A stretch of DNA of 64,000 bases from Pseudomonas sp. FeN3W. GTDB lineage: Bacteria > Pseudomonadota > Gammaproteobacteria > Pseudomonadales > Pseudomonadaceae. The stretch covers positions 4,727,001 through 4,791,000 of the forward strand of contig CP136010.1 of assembly GCA_030263805.2 (NCBI GenBank), in the 5' to 3' direction. Each line of letters begins with the position of its first letter. Positions within the stretch are counted from its first letter, which is position 1. Under the pieces are notes generated by a model, which saw only the letters and a program-made list of their open reading frames with translations, did not search any database and was not told where the DNA came from. Positions 23,940 to 32,557 of the stretch are shown here, piece after piece. A program made the position numbers and the translations under genes.

Positions 23940-26060
23940 TTGGATCGCACGCAACTCATCAATATTCGCAATGGCCTGACGGGTGCGGGGCGCGGCAACC
24001 TCGGCGTGCCGCTGCTGCTGCTCGTGATGATGGGCATGATGATGCTGTCGGTGCCGCCGTTCCTCCTGGATCTGCTGTTCACCTTCAACATCGCGTTGTC
24101 GATCGTCGTGCTGCTGGTCAGCGTCTATGCGCTGCGCCCGCTGGATTTCGCGGTGTTCCCAACGATTCTGCTGGTCGCCACGCTGATGCGTCTGGCGTTG
24201 AACGTGGCGTCGACGCGGGTGGTCCTGATCAACGGCCATGAGGGCGGCTCGGCTGCAGGTCATGTGATCGAGGCCTTCGGTAATGTGGTGATCGGCGGCA
24301 ACTACGTCGTCGGTATCGTGGTGTTCGCGATCCTCATGATCATCAACTTCGTCGTGGTGACCAAGGGTGCCGGCCGTATCTCGGAAGTCAGCGCGCGTTT
24401 CACCCTCGATGCCATGCCCGGCAAGCAGATGGCGATCGACGCCGACCTCAATGCCGGCCTTATCGACCAGGAAGAAGCCAAGAAGCGCCGTACCGAAGTG
24501 TCGTCCGAAGCCGATTTCTACGGTTCCATGGACGGTGCGTCGAAGTTCGTCCGCGGTGACGCCATCGCTGGCCTGCTGATTCTCTTCATCAACCTGATTG
24601 GCGGCGTCGGCATCGGCATGGCGCAGCACGGCATGAGCTTCAGCGAAGCTGGCCAGGTCTATGCGCTGCTGACCATCGGTGATGGCCTGGTTGCGCAGAT
24701 TCCTTCGCTGCTGCTGTCCACCGCAGCGGCCATCATGGTGACCCGCGTTACCAGTTCCGAGGACATGGGACAGCAGGTGCAGCGGCAGATGTTCGCCTCG
24801 CCGAAGGCGCTGGCCGTGTCTGCGGCGATCATGATTGCCATGGGCCTGGTCCCAGGCATGCCGCATATGTCCTTCCTCGGCCTCGGCGCCGCGGCTGCAG
24901 GCGGTGCCTACTGGATCTGGCATCGGCAGAAACAGGTCGTGAAGAAAGCCGAGCAGGAAGTACAGAAACAGCAGGATCTGCTCCCGGCCCAGCGTGCGGC
25001 TGAAACCAAGGAGCTGGGCTGGGACGATGTGACCCCGGTGGACATGGTGGGGCTGGAAGTTGGCTACCGCCTGATTCCGCTGGTGGATCGCAACCAGGGC
25101 GGTCAACTGCTGGCGCGAATCAAGGGCGTGCGCAAGAAGCTCTCGCAGGACCTGGGCTTCCTGATGCCCTCGGTTCACATCCGCGACAACCTCGATCTGT
25201 TGCCCAACGCCTATCGCTTGACGCTGATGGGGGTCAGTCTGGCCGAGGCGGAGGTCTATCCGGATCGCGAGCTGGCGATCAACCCGGGTCAGGTGTTCGG
25301 CCCCTTGAACGGCATTACCGCCAGAGACCCGGCGTTCGGGCTGGAGGCGGTCTGGATCGAGGCGAGCCAGCGCGATCAGGCGCAGTCGCTCGGTTACACC
25401 GTGGTGGACGCCAGTACCGTGGTCGCCACCCACCTCAATCAGGTGCTGCACAAGCATGCCCACGAGCTGCTTGGCCATGAGGAAGTCCAGCAACTGCTGC
25501 AGTTGCTGGCCAAGAGCTCGCCCAAGCTGGCCGAGGAACTGGTGCCCGGCATGGTTTCGCTGTCGACGCTGCTCAAGGTGTTGCAAGCCTTGCTGCAGGA
25601 GCAGGTGCCGGTGCGCGACATCCGTACCATCGCCGAGGCCATCGCCAATGCGGCGGCCAAGAGTCAAGATCCCGCCGCAATGGTTGCCGCGGTACGTGTC
25701 GCACTGTCTCGCGCAATCGTGCAAAACGTTGTGGGACTAGAGCCGGAGCTGCCTGTGATCACGCTGGAGCCTCGGTTGGAACAGATTTTGCTCAATAGCC
25801 TGCAGAAGGCTGGTCAAGGCTCCGAAGACGGCATTCTGCTGGAGCCGGGAATGGCCGAAAAGTTGCAAAGGTCTCTGGTAGAAGCAGCACAGCGTCAAGA
25901 AATGCTCGGCAAACCGGCAGTACTGCTGGTGGCCAGCCCGGTACGGGCGATGCTGTCGAGATTCGCGCGTCTGGCGGTACCGAACATTCATGTTCTGGCC
26001 TACCAGGAAATACCGGACAACAAGCAGGTCACCATCGTCTCGACGGTGGGTCAGAATTAA
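23940..26060 (+). CDS. flhA: Flagellar export gate protein FlhA
   Basis: Large export-gate protein that receives chaperone-substrate complexes and couples the proton gradient. The 706 residues comprise about eight N-terminal membrane segments, the FHIPEP-type cytoplasmic loop (about 140-210, ending at EADFYGSMDGASKFVRGDA), and a soluble C-terminal domain ending in VTIVSTVGQN. The start is TTG at 23940, which gives the family N-terminus MDRTQLINIRNGL; the nearest upstream ATG (23920) is out of frame. A G-rich stretch precedes the TTG as a weak ribosome site. Confidence 0.96.
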   Translation: MDRTQLINIRNGLTGAGRGNLGVPLLLLVMMGMMMLSVPPFLLDLLFTFNIALSIVVLLVSVYALRPLDFAVFPTILLVATLMRLALNVASTRVVLINGHEGGSAAGHVIEAFGNVVIGGNYVVGIVVFAILMIINFVVVTKGAGRISEVSARFTLDAMPGKQMAIDADLNAGLIDQEEAKKRRTEVSSEADFYGSMDGASKFVRGDAIAGLLILFINLIGGVGIGMAQHGMSFSEAGQVYALLTIGDGLVAQIPSLLLSTAAAIMVTRVTSSEDMGQQVQRQMFASPKALAVSAAIMIAMGLVPGMPHMSFLGLGAAAAGGAYWIWHRQKQVVKKAEQEVQKQQDLLPAQRAAETKELGWDDVTPVDMVGLEVGYRLIPLVDRNQGGQLLARIKGVRKKLSQDLGFLMPSVHIRDNLDLLPNAYRLTLMGVSLAEAEVYPDRELAINPGQVFGPLNGITARDPAFGLEAVWIEASQRDQAQSLGYTVVDASTVVATHLNQVLHKHAHELLGHEEVQQLLQLLAKSSPKLAEELVPGMVSLSTLLKVLQALLQEQVPVRDIRTIAEAIANAAAKSQDPAAMVAAVRVALSRAIVQNVVGLEPELPVITLEPRLEQILLNSLQKAGQGSEDGILLEPGMAEKLQRSLVEAAQRQEMLGKPAVLLVASPVRAMLSRFARLAVPNIHVLAYQEIPDNKQVTIVSTVGQN

Positions 26061-26075
26061 CCGAGGGTACAGGCC

Positions 26076-27368
26076 ATGCAGGTCAAACGTTTCTTCGCCG
26101 CCGATATGCGCATCGCCATGAAAATGGTTCGCGACGAGTTGGGCGCCGATGCCGTGATCATCGGCAATCGCCGGGTGGCCGGTGGCGTCGAGCTGACTGC
26201 TGTGCTCGATTACCCCATGCAGTCCGCACCGGCAGCCAACAAGCCCAATCCTGCGCTGGAAGCCGAATTGCGCAAGACCCAGTCGCGTCTGGCCAATGCA
26301 CATGCCGAGCTGAGCGCCGCCCCACGGGCGAAGATGCAGGATCGTCAACTGGTTGACGAGAAGCCCGCCGCAGCGACCAGCAAGGTGCAACCCGAGGCGG
26401 TTGCCGAGCCTTCCCCCGCGGCCGACTCCCGTGCCATCGAAGCGATGTACTCGGAACTGCACGGTTTGCGCGAGCTGATCGAAGTGCAGCTCGGCTCGAT
26501 CGCCTGGGGGCAGGAGCAGAGCCGTCGTCCGCAGCAGGCCGGCCTCTGGCGCCGTCTGCAGCGTCTGGGCCTGCCGGCCGAGCTGTCGCGTAGCCTGTTG
26601 GAAAAGGTTGCCGGCATCAACGAGCCGCGCCAGGCCTGGCGCATGGTGCTGGCGTATCTGGCGCAGGCAATCAAGGTCACCAAGAACGAGCCGCTGGAAG
26701 AGGGCGGTGTGATTGCTCTGGTCGGCCCGGCAGGGGTCGGCAAGACCACCACGCTGGCCAAGCTGGCGGCTCGCTATGTGCTGAAACATGGCGCGCAGAG
26801 CATTGCGCTGGCCAGCATGGACAATTACCGGATCGGTGCGCAAGAGCAGCTCAAGACCTTGGGCCGTATCCTCGACGTGCCGGTGGTGCAGATCGATCCT
26901 AGCCAGCCGCTGAGCAAGTCGCTGGCTTCGCTGGCGCGTAAGCGGATCATCCTGATCGATACCGCCGGTTTGCCGGCAAGCGATCCGACGCTGCGCATGC
27001 AGCTCGAAGCGCTGTCCGACAAGGGCGTCAAATCGAAGAATTACCTGGTGCTGGCAGCAACCAGCCAGAGCCAGGTGCTCAAGGCCGCATGGCACAACTA
27101 TCGTCGTTGTGGGCTGGCCGGTTGTATCCTGACCAAGCTCGACGAGGCGGGCAGCCTTGGTGATGTGCTCGGTCTCACGATCAGCCAGCATTTGCCGATA
27201 GCCTACCTCGCCGATGGCCCCCGTATTCCTGACGACCTGCATCTGCCGCGCAGCCATCAGCTGGTCAGTCGGGCGGTGAGCCTGCAGTCCGGCGAGGAGC
27301 CGAGCGAAGAAACCATGGCTGACATGTTCGCCGGGTTGTACAACGGTTCGTCAAGGCGAGCCGGATGA
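26076..27368 (+). CDS. flhF: Flagellar SRP-like GTPase FlhF
   Basis: Signal-recognition-type GTPase that recruits the first flagellar proteins to the cell pole. The 430 residues are the typical B domain (about 1-120, Ala/Glu/Pro-rich), a helical N domain, and the G domain with P-loop GPAGVGKTTT near residue 217. DNYRIGAQEQLK near 248, DTAGLPASDP near 296 and TKLDEAGSLG near 352 complete the GTPase motifs. It lies 15 bases after flhA and before its partner regulator fleN. Confidence 0.96.
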   Translation: MQVKRFFAADMRIAMKMVRDELGADAVIIGNRRVAGGVELTAVLDYPMQSAPAANKPNPALEAELRKTQSRLANAHAELSAAPRAKMQDRQLVDEKPAAATSKVQPEAVAEPSPAADSRAIEAMYSELHGLRELIEVQLGSIAWGQEQSRRPQQAGLWRRLQRLGLPAELSRSLLEKVAGINEPRQAWRMVLAYLAQAIKVTKNEPLEEGGVIALVGPAGVGKTTTLAKLAARYVLKHGAQSIALASMDNYRIGAQEQLKTLGRILDVPVVQIDPSQPLSKSLASLARKRIILIDTAGLPASDPTLRMQLEALSDKGVKSKNYLVLAATSQSQVLKAAWHNYRRCGLAGCILTKLDEAGSLGDVLGLTISQHLPIAYLADGPRIPDDLHLPRSHQLVSRAVSLQSGEEPSEETMADMFAGLYNGSSRRAG

Positions 27369-27459
27369 TGCTGCGACAGCGGTACTCGAATGAATCAGAT
27401 GCGTACCATACGGGCGCATCGCCGGCCGCAAGGCCCCAGCAAGATATAGGCGTGTGAAC

Positions 27460-28287
27460 ATGGGTATGCATCCCGTACAGGTGATTGCGGTGACCGGCGG
27501 CAAGGGTGGCGTCGGCAAGACCAACGTGTCGGTCAATCTGGCGCTGGCACTGGCCGATCTCGGCCGGCGTGTGGTACTGCTCGATGCCGATCTGGGCCTG
27601 GCCAACGTCGATGTGCTGCTGGGCCTGACCAGCAAGCGGACCTTGGCCGATGTCATTGCCGGCGAGTGCGATCTGCGCGATGTGCTGATCCAGGGGCCAG
27701 GGGGCATTCGCATAGTGCCCGCCGCATCCGGCACGCAGAGCATGGTGCAACTGTCGTCGCTGCAGCATGCCGGCCTGATCCAGGCATTCAGCGAGCTCGG
27801 TGACGAACTCGATGTGCTGATCATCGATACCGCAGCCGGTATCGGCGACTCCGTGGTCAGCTTCGTGCGCGCCGCTCAGGAAGTCTTGCTGGTGGTCACC
27901 GACGAGCCCACGTCCATCACCGATGCCTACGCGCTGATCAAGCTGCTGAACCGCGACTACGGCATCAGCCGCTTCCGCGTGCTGGCCAACATGGCTCACG
28001 CACCGCAGGAAGGTCGCAATCTGTTCGCCAAGCTGACCAAGGTTACCGAGCGCTTTCTTGACGTGGCGCTGCAGTATGTCGGTGCGGTCCCTTACGACGA
28101 GGCGGTGCGCAAGGCCGTGCAGAAGCAGCGCGCCGTCTATGAAGCGTACCCGCGCTCGAAATGTGCACTAGCCTTCAAGGCGATCGCGCAGAAGGTCGAT
28201 ACCTGGCCGCTGCCGGCGACACCGCGGGGTCATCTCGAATTCTTCGTAGAGCGCCTCATCAGCCCCGCTTCACCCAGCCACGAATGA
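27460..28287 (+). CDS. fleN: Flagellar number regulator FleN (FlhG), MinD/ParA-type ATPase
   Basis: Antagonist of FleQ that limits polar flagella to one. The 275 residues carry the deviant Walker A GGKGGVGKT at 13-21, DADLGLANVDVLLG near 44-57, and DTAAGIGDSV near 123. The C-terminal part should hold an amphipathic membrane-targeting helix. ATG at 27460 is preferred; an in-frame GTG at 27454 would add two residues. The stop overlaps the fliA ATG by 4 bases. Confidence 0.95.
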   Translation: MGMHPVQVIAVTGGKGGVGKTNVSVNLALALADLGRRVVLLDADLGLANVDVLLGLTSKRTLADVIAGECDLRDVLIQGPGGIRIVPAASGTQSMVQLSSLQHAGLIQAFSELGDELDVLIIDTAAGIGDSVVSFVRAAQEVLLVVTDEPTSITDAYALIKLLNRDYGISRFRVLANMAHAPQEGRNLFAKLTKVTERFLDVALQYVGAVPYDEAVRKAVQKQRAVYEAYPRSKCALAFKAIAQKVDTWPLPATPRGHLEFFVERLISPASPSHE

Positions 28288-29030
28288 CAGGTGCCGGATC
28301 CGCTATGTATTACAGCAAGGCTCAGGCAAAGGATGCTCAGTACCGCCTGATCGATCAGTACGCCCCGTTGGTCAAGCGCATCGCTTACCACCTGTTGGCG
28401 CGTCTGCCTGCCAGCGTGCAAGTGGACGATCTGATTCAGGCTGGAATGATCGGACTGCTGGAAGCAGCTAAGAAATACGACGCCGGCAAAGGTGCCAGTT
28501 TCGAAACCTACGCCGGTATCCGCATCCGCGGCACCATGCTGGACGAAGTCCGCAAGGGTGATTGGGCGCCGCGCTCGGTGCATCGCAATTCGCGGATGGT
28601 CAGCGAGGCGATCCGGGCGATCGAAGCGAAAACCGGGCGCGACGCTAAAGATCATGAGGTTGCAGCCGAACTTAAGCTAAGTCTCGACGAGTATTACGGC
28701 ATCCTGGGCGATACGCTGGGCAGCCGCCTGTTCAGCTTCGACGATCTGCTGCAGGAAGGCGATCACGGCGAGCTCGAGGAAGACGCTGCCAGTCTCCATC
28801 CGGAGCCGTTCCGCGATCTCGAGGGTGAGCGTTTTCAGCAGGCGCTGGCCGACGCCATCGCCAACCTGCCCGAGCGTGAAAAGCTGGTGCTGTCGCTGTA
28901 TTACGACGAAGAATTGAATTTGAAGGAAATCGGTCAGGTGCTGGGGGTCAGCGAGTCGCGTGTGAGCCAGTTGCATAGCCAGTGCGCTGCGCGCTTGCGC
29001 GCGCGCCTCGGCGAATGGCGCGCCAATTGA
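28284..29030 (+). CDS. fliA: Flagellar sigma factor FliA (sigma-28)
   Basis: Directs RNA polymerase to late flagellar and chemotaxis promoters. The 248 residues contain regions 2 (YAPLVKRIAYHLLARLPASVQVDDLIQAG), 3 and 4 (LKEIGQVLGVSESRVSQLH). ATG at 28284 overlaps the fleN stop (ATGA). An upstream in-frame start at 28161 would lie in fleN and was rejected. Probable targets with good sites in this window are fliT (48062) and parP (36183). Its anti-sigma factor FlgM is not in the window. Confidence 0.97.
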   Translation: MTGAGSAMYYSKAQAKDAQYRLIDQYAPLVKRIAYHLLARLPASVQVDDLIQAGMIGLLEAAKKYDAGKGASFETYAGIRIRGTMLDEVRKGDWAPRSVHRNSRMVSEAIRAIEAKTGRDAKDHEVAAELKLSLDEYYGILGDTLGSRLFSFDDLLQEGDHGELEEDAASLHPEPFRDLEGERFQQALADAIANLPEREKLVLSLYYDEELNLKEIGQVLGVSESRVSQLHSQCAARLRARLGEWRAN

Positions 29031-29082
29031 CGATTGTTTGCGGTATGACGTGCTCGGTTTGCTGAGGCATTTTGGGACTTAC

Positions 29083-29087
29083 GGAGG
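29083..29087 (+). promoter_or_regulatory. Ribosome binding site that decides the cheY start
   Basis: GGAGG at 29083-29087 stands 5 bases before TTG 29093 but 17 bases before the more familiar ATG 29105. Spacing supports TTG as the translation start of cheY. Confidence 0.55.
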
Positions 29088-29092
29088 TCGAC

Positions 29093-29479
29093 TTGGACAA
29101 GAACATGAAAATCCTCATCGTCGATGACTTCTCGACGATGAGACGAATCATCAAGAACCTCTTGCGTGATCTGGGGTTCACCAACACCGCCGAGGCGGAT
29201 GACGGTACTACCGCGCTGCCGATGCTCAAGAGCGGCAGCTTCGACTTCCTGGTGACCGACTGGAATATGCCGGGCATGAGCGGCATCGACCTGCTGCGCA
29301 CCGTGCGTGCCGATGAGCGTCTGAAGCACCTGCCGGTGCTGATGGTGACCGCTGAAGCCAAGCGCGATCAGATCATCGAAGCCGCCCAGGCCGGGGTTAA
29401 CGGCTATGTGGTCAAGCCTTTCACTGCCCAGGTGCTCAAGGAGAAGATCGAGAAGATCTTCGAGCGCGTCAACGGCTGA
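29093..29479 (+). CDS. cheY: Chemotaxis response regulator CheY
   Basis: Single receiver domain that carries the signal from CheA to FliM. From TTG 29093 it has 128 residues with phospho-acceptor Asp56 (LVTDWNMPG), the acidic pair at 11-12, Thr in MVTAEAKR and Lys in VVKPF. From ATG 29105 it would be 124 residues with Asp52; the ribosome site favours the TTG. It is followed by cheZ, its phosphatase, after 23 bases. The gap after fliA is only 62 bases, with no recognisable sigma-28 site, so read-through from fliA is likely. Confidence 0.96.
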   Translation: MDKNMKILIVDDFSTMRRIIKNLLRDLGFTNTAEADDGTTALPMLKSGSFDFLVTDWNMPGMSGIDLLRTVRADERLKHLPVLMVTAEAKRDQIIEAAQAGVNGYVVKPFTAQVLKEKIEKIFERVNG

Positions 29480-29502
29480 AGCAGCAACGCCGCGAGGGCA
29501 CT

Positions 29503-30297
29503 ATGACGCAAGCAGACCAAAGCCTGGCAGAGTTCGAAGCGACTCTGAAGGCGAACGCACCCAAGTTGATCGAAAGTCTGCAGCAAGGCCGCTTCGATGA
29601 AGCGACGCAGATGTTCAATGAGCTGAATCAGGTGCGCAATCACGGGCTCTACCTGGAAGTTGGCAAGCTCACCCGCGAGTTGCACAACGCCATCGTCAAG
29701 CTCGAGATGGACACCTGCGCCACCGGTGGCGACCCGTCGCCGATCACGGACGCGACCGATCGCCTGTCCTACGTGGTGGAAATGACCGAGAAGGCAGCCA
29801 ACCGCACCATGGACCTGGTCGAAGAATCAGCGCCACTGGTGAACTACGTGAGCTATGAGGCGCAGAGCCTGACAGCCGACTGGCAGCGTTTCATGCGGCG
29901 CGAAATGAATGCCGATCAGTTCCGCGATCTGGTCAAACGCATCGACCAGTATCTTCAGCGCAGCATGAACGATGGCAGCCAGCTGTCGCAGAACCTCAGC
30001 GAAATCATGTTGGCGCAGGACTTCCAGGACCTGACCGGCCAGGTGATCAAGCGAGTGACGCGCCTCGTCACTGACCTCGAAAGCAACCTGCTCAATCTTG
30101 TCCTGATGGCGGGGCAGGTCGATCGCGTTGTGGGCATCCAGCATGACCGCGAAGCGATGCGCGCCGAGCAGGAAAAGAAAAAACAAGAAAAAGAGCCTTC
30201 CAAGGGTGAAGGTCCGCAGATGCATGCCGATATGCGTGAAGATGTCGTTTCCGGCCAGGACGATGTCGATGATCTGCTTTCAAGCCTGGGCTTTTAG
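29503..30297 (+). CDS. cheZ: Chemotaxis phosphatase CheZ
   Basis: Removes phosphate from CheY. The 264-residue helical protein contains the active-site stretch AQDFQDLTGQVIKR, where Asp176 and Gln180 correspond to the Asp and Gln that act on CheY-P in E. coli. The C-terminal peptide DDVDDLLSSLGF is the CheY-tethering helix. A Lys/Glu-rich linker (about 222-240) precedes it. cheA follows 11 bases later. Confidence 0.95.
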   Translation: MTQADQSLAEFEATLKANAPKLIESLQQGRFDEATQMFNELNQVRNHGLYLEVGKLTRELHNAIVKLEMDTCATGGDPSPITDATDRLSYVVEMTEKAANRTMDLVEESAPLVNYVSYEAQSLTADWQRFMRREMNADQFRDLVKRIDQYLQRSMNDGSQLSQNLSEIMLAQDFQDLTGQVIKRVTRLVTDLESNLLNLVLMAGQVDRVVGIQHDREAMRAEQEKKKQEKEPSKGEGPQMHADMREDVVSGQDDVDDLLSSLGF

Positions 30298-30308
30298 GGG
30301 AAGTGAAT

Positions 30309-32504
30309 ATGAGCTTCGACGCCGATGAAGAAATCCTCCAGGACTTCCTGGTAGAGGCCGGCGAGATTCTCGAACTATTGTCCGAGCAACTCGTGGAGCT
30401 GGAAAGCAGCCCCGATGACATGGCGTTGCTCAATGCGATTTTTCGCGGGTTCCATACGGTCAAGGGCGGTGCCGGGTTCCTTCAGCTGCATGAGCTGGTG
30501 GAGTGCTGCCATATCGCCGAAAACGTCTTCGACATCCTGCGCAAGGGTGAGCGTCGAGTCGATTCCGAACTGATGGATGTCGTTCTGCAGGCGCTCGACG
30601 CCGTGAATGCGATGTTCAGCCAGGTCCGCGAGCGCGTCGAGCCGACGCCGGCCTCGCGTGAATTGCTTGCCGCGCTGGCGCGTCTGGCAGAGCCAGCTTC
30701 GGCTGATGAACCGGCGCCGGAAGTCGAGCCGTCGATTATGGCCGAGCCCCAGTCCGAAGGTGCCGACAGCGAATTCGAACAGCTGCTCGATGCCATTCAG
30801 CCGCCCGCCAGTGAGCCGGTTGTGGCCGAAACGGCGGGTCCTGTTACCGACGAAATCACCGACGACGAATTCGAGTCGCTGCTCGACCAGCTGCATGGCA
30901 AAGGTCAGTTCTCTGCCACTGCAAGCGCCTCGATGCCCGCGGAAAGCGAATCCGCCACCGCACCGGCCAGTGACGAAATCACCGATGACGAATTCGAAGC
31001 CTTGCTGGATCAACTGCATGGCAAGGGCAAGTTCGAAGCGGCCCCGGCTCCACCCGCTGCGCCAGCAAGCGCCGAACCGGTAAAGGGCGATGCGGCAGCT
31101 GGTGCAACTGACGAGATCACCGACGACGAGTTCGAGGCACTGCTGGATCAACTGCATGGCAAGGGCAAGTTCGAGCCTGCGATCGTCGAGACACCGGTTG
31201 AGCCTGCCGCGGCTGCGCCGATCAAGCCGGCGCCCAAGCCTGAGCCTGCCCGCGCTGCTGCTCCGGCCAAGGCCGCTCCGGCAGCTGCGGTGAGCAAGCC
31301 GGCTGCCGCTGCTCCGGCGGAAAAGCCTCCTGCCGAGGCCGAGACCACCGTGCGCGTCGATACCGCACGGCTGGACGAGATCATGAACATGGTCGGCGAG
31401 CTGGTGCTGGTGCGTAACCGTCTGGTACGCCTGGGCTCCAACAGCGGCGACGAGGCGATGGCCAAGGCGGTCTCCAACCTCGACGTGGTGACGGCCGATC
31501 TGCAGAGCGCGGTGATGAAGACCCGCATGCAGCCGATCAAGAAGGTCTTCGGTCGCTTCCCGCGCCTGGTTCGCGACCTGGCACGCAGTCTGAAGAAAGA
31601 GATCAACCTTGAGCTGGTCGGTGAAGAAACTGACCTCGACAAGAACCTGGTCGAAGCACTGGCCGACCCGCTGGTGCACCTGGTGCGCAACGCAGTCGAC
31701 CACGGTATCGAAATGCCGGAGGAGCGTGAAGCTGCCGGCAAACCGCGTACCGGGCGGGTGGTGCTCTCCGCTGAGCAGGAAGGCGACCACATCCTGTTGA
31801 TCATCAGTGATGACGGCAAGGGTATGGATGCCAACGTCCTGCGTGCCAAGGCCGTCGAGAAAGGCATGCTGGAGAAGGATGCCGCCGATCGCCTGAGCGA
31901 TCTGGAGTGCTACAACCTGATCTTCGCGCCGGGGTTCTCGACCAAGACCGAGATTTCCGACGTATCCGGCCGCGGTGTCGGCATGGACGTGGTCAAGACC
32001 AAGATTTCCCAGCTCAACGGCACGGTGAACGTGTTCTCCAACAAGGGCCAGGGCTCGCGGGTAGTGATCAAGGTGCCGCTGACTCTGGCGATCATGCCCA
32101 CCCTGATGGTCATGCTCGGCAACCAGGCCTTCGCCTTCCCGCTGGTCAACGTCAACGAGATCTTCCACCTCGATCTGTCGCGAACCAACGTTGTCGATGG
32201 CCAGGAAGTAGTGATCGTCCGCGACAAGGCGCTGCCGCTGTTCTACCTCAAGCGCTGGCTGGTCCATGACGCGGCTCAGGAAGAGCAGCGCGAAGGCCAT
32301 GTGGTCATTCTCAGCGTCGGCAACCAGAGCATCGGCTTCGTCGTCGATCAGCTCGTGGGGCAGGAAGAGGTGGTCATCAAGCCGCTAGGCAAGATGCTGC
32401 AGGGTACGCCGGGTATGTCCGGTGCGACCATCACCGGCGATGGCCGCATCGCTCTGATTCTCGATGTTCCCAGCATGCTCAAGCGGTACGCACGCAGGAT
32501 TTGA
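30309..32504 (+). CDS. cheA: Chemotaxis histidine kinase CheA
   Basis: Receptor-coupled kinase that phosphorylates CheY and CheB. ATG at 30309, behind GGGGAAG, gives 731 residues. Domains: Hpt with His49 (FHTVKGG), an Ala/Pro/Glu-rich linker, a dimerisation helix near 355, the ATPase domain with HLVRNAVDHGIEMP near 457 and DDGKGMD near 500, and a CheW-like regulatory domain to the end. Instead of a recognisable classical P2 domain, the linker holds three near-identical 21-residue copies of DEITDDEFEALLDQLHGKG (starting near 181, 222 and 268), which may be docking sites. cheB follows after 53 bases. Confidence 0.96.
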   Translation: MSFDADEEILQDFLVEAGEILELLSEQLVELESSPDDMALLNAIFRGFHTVKGGAGFLQLHELVECCHIAENVFDILRKGERRVDSELMDVVLQALDAVNAMFSQVRERVEPTPASRELLAALARLAEPASADEPAPEVEPSIMAEPQSEGADSEFEQLLDAIQPPASEPVVAETAGPVTDEITDDEFESLLDQLHGKGQFSATASASMPAESESATAPASDEITDDEFEALLDQLHGKGKFEAAPAPPAAPASAEPVKGDAAAGATDEITDDEFEALLDQLHGKGKFEPAIVETPVEPAAAAPIKPAPKPEPARAAAPAKAAPAAAVSKPAAAAPAEKPPAEAETTVRVDTARLDEIMNMVGELVLVRNRLVRLGSNSGDEAMAKAVSNLDVVTADLQSAVMKTRMQPIKKVFGRFPRLVRDLARSLKKEINLELVGEETDLDKNLVEALADPLVHLVRNAVDHGIEMPEEREAAGKPRTGRVVLSAEQEGDHILLIISDDGKGMDANVLRAKAVEKGMLEKDAADRLSDLECYNLIFAPGFSTKTEISDVSGRGVGMDVVKTKISQLNGTVNVFSNKGQGSRVVIKVPLTLAIMPTLMVMLGNQAFAFPLVNVNEIFHLDLSRTNVVDGQEVVIVRDKALPLFYLKRWLVHDAAQEEQREGHVVILSVGNQSIGFVVDQLVGQEEVVIKPLGKMLQGTPGMSGATITGDGRIALILDVPSMLKRYARRI
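30849..31172 (+). repeat. Three 63-bp repeats inside cheA
   Basis: Copies begin at 30849, 30972 and 31110 and encode the same 21-residue acidic segment, separated by Ala/Pro-rich spacers. The second and third copies are nearly identical in DNA over GATCAACTGCATGGCAAGGG, which suggests recent duplication or gene conversion. Confidence 0.85.
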
Positions 32505-32557
32505 TTCAGTCAGGCAGCGTTCACCTCGGATGGGAGCGCTGCCGCTAGGAGTGATGT

